Made by a program: the position numbers and the translations under genes. From the NCBI GenBank assembly GCA_964569295.1, contig CAZMVU010000126.1, positions 1 through 14,153 of the forward strand: DNA of 14,153 bases. Direction: 5' to 3'. The notes under the pieces were generated by a model that saw only the letters and a program-made list of their open reading frames with translations, was not told the DNA's origin and ran no database searches. Shown in pieces: positions 14,132 to 14,153 of the stretch (position 1 is its first letter; each line of letters begins with the position of its first letter). Source of the DNA: CAZMVU01 sp964569295. GTDB lineage: Bacteria > Hydrogenedentota > Hydrogenedentia > Hydrogenedentales > JAGMZX01.

Positions 14132-14153
14132 TTAGCGTACACCACAAGACGGC

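Larger units (their letters stand above)
13705..14153. other. Gene-free right end with hairpins and repeats
   Basis: About 450 bases with no credible gene. Contents from left to right: a 14-bp perfect palindrome GGACAGGCCTGTCC (13811-13824) overlapping an alternative GCCTGT / ACAGGC hairpin (13817-13832); a 7-bp hairpin GCGGGCG / CGCCCGC with loop AAAAAC (13870-13889); a 9-base tandem repeat (13981-14007); and the composite repeat copy C (14048-14131). The right boundary of the non-coding stretch lies outside the window. Confidence 0.65.

Noticed and set aside
1..14153. CRISPR array, insertion sequence, tRNA or rRNA
   Set aside because: No regularly spaced repeats, transposase motifs, tRNA cloverleaf or conserved rRNA stretches were seen.

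Overview
The window is high-GC bacterial DNA with nine convincing protein genes (order + + + - + - - - -) and unusually structured intergenic DNA. The gene content suggests a free-living, diderm, polysaccharide-degrading bacterium of the Planctomycetota / Lentisphaerota / 'Candidatus Hydrogenedentota' type. Supporting points are a secreted esterase with Ig-like domains, a Glu-Gly repeat linker and a Cys-Cys plus hydrophobic C-terminal tail, a GH106-type glycosidase, a sulfatase-fold protein, and lipoprotein signals. This taxonomic guess is inference; there is no rRNA or other marker gene in the window.

Layout. Bases 1-436 hold no gene but contain strong hairpins. Genes at 437-2125 and 2122-3597 overlap by ATGA and are surely co-transcribed: a polytopic GT39/ArnT-like glycosyltransferase and a membrane-anchored sulfatase/alkaline-phosphatase-fold enzyme whose nucleophile position is Thr rather than Cys/Ser. 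Next is a large secreted PqaA-family (PhoPQ-activated pathogenicity-related) alpha/beta hydrolase with three DUF5011-like Ig domains, one HYR-like domain and a sorting-signal-like C-terminus (3778-6333). It converges on an M23 peptidase lipoprotein (7059-6400, minus strand), which is divergent from a GH106-like glycoside hydrolase lipoprotein (7177-9675).

The right half is all on the minus strand. Reading in the direction of transcription, it has a membrane-anchored TPR protein (13642-12095), two small tandem paralogous membrane-anchored proteins with a lipocalin-like core (11886-11449 and 11423-10935), and a short-chain dehydrogenase (10762-9935). The last 511 bases are non-coding.

The most unusual content is the intergenic DNA. 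A small hairpin with a GYGGGC / GCCCRC stem attached to a (C)TTGGGTT-type flank occurs three times (about 116-136, 9904-9927 and 14048-14070). Two of these copies also carry, in the same order and orientation, a 37-base element (33/37 identical) at 9747-9783 and 14095-14131. This looks like a dispersed, structured intergenic element family. A 9-base triplicate tandem repeat and further hairpins lie near the right-hand copy. I found no CRISPR array, transposase, tRNA or rRNA, and no clear multi-gene defence or biosynthetic system. The most system-like unit is the overlapping glycosyltransferase / Thr-type phosphatase-fold pair.
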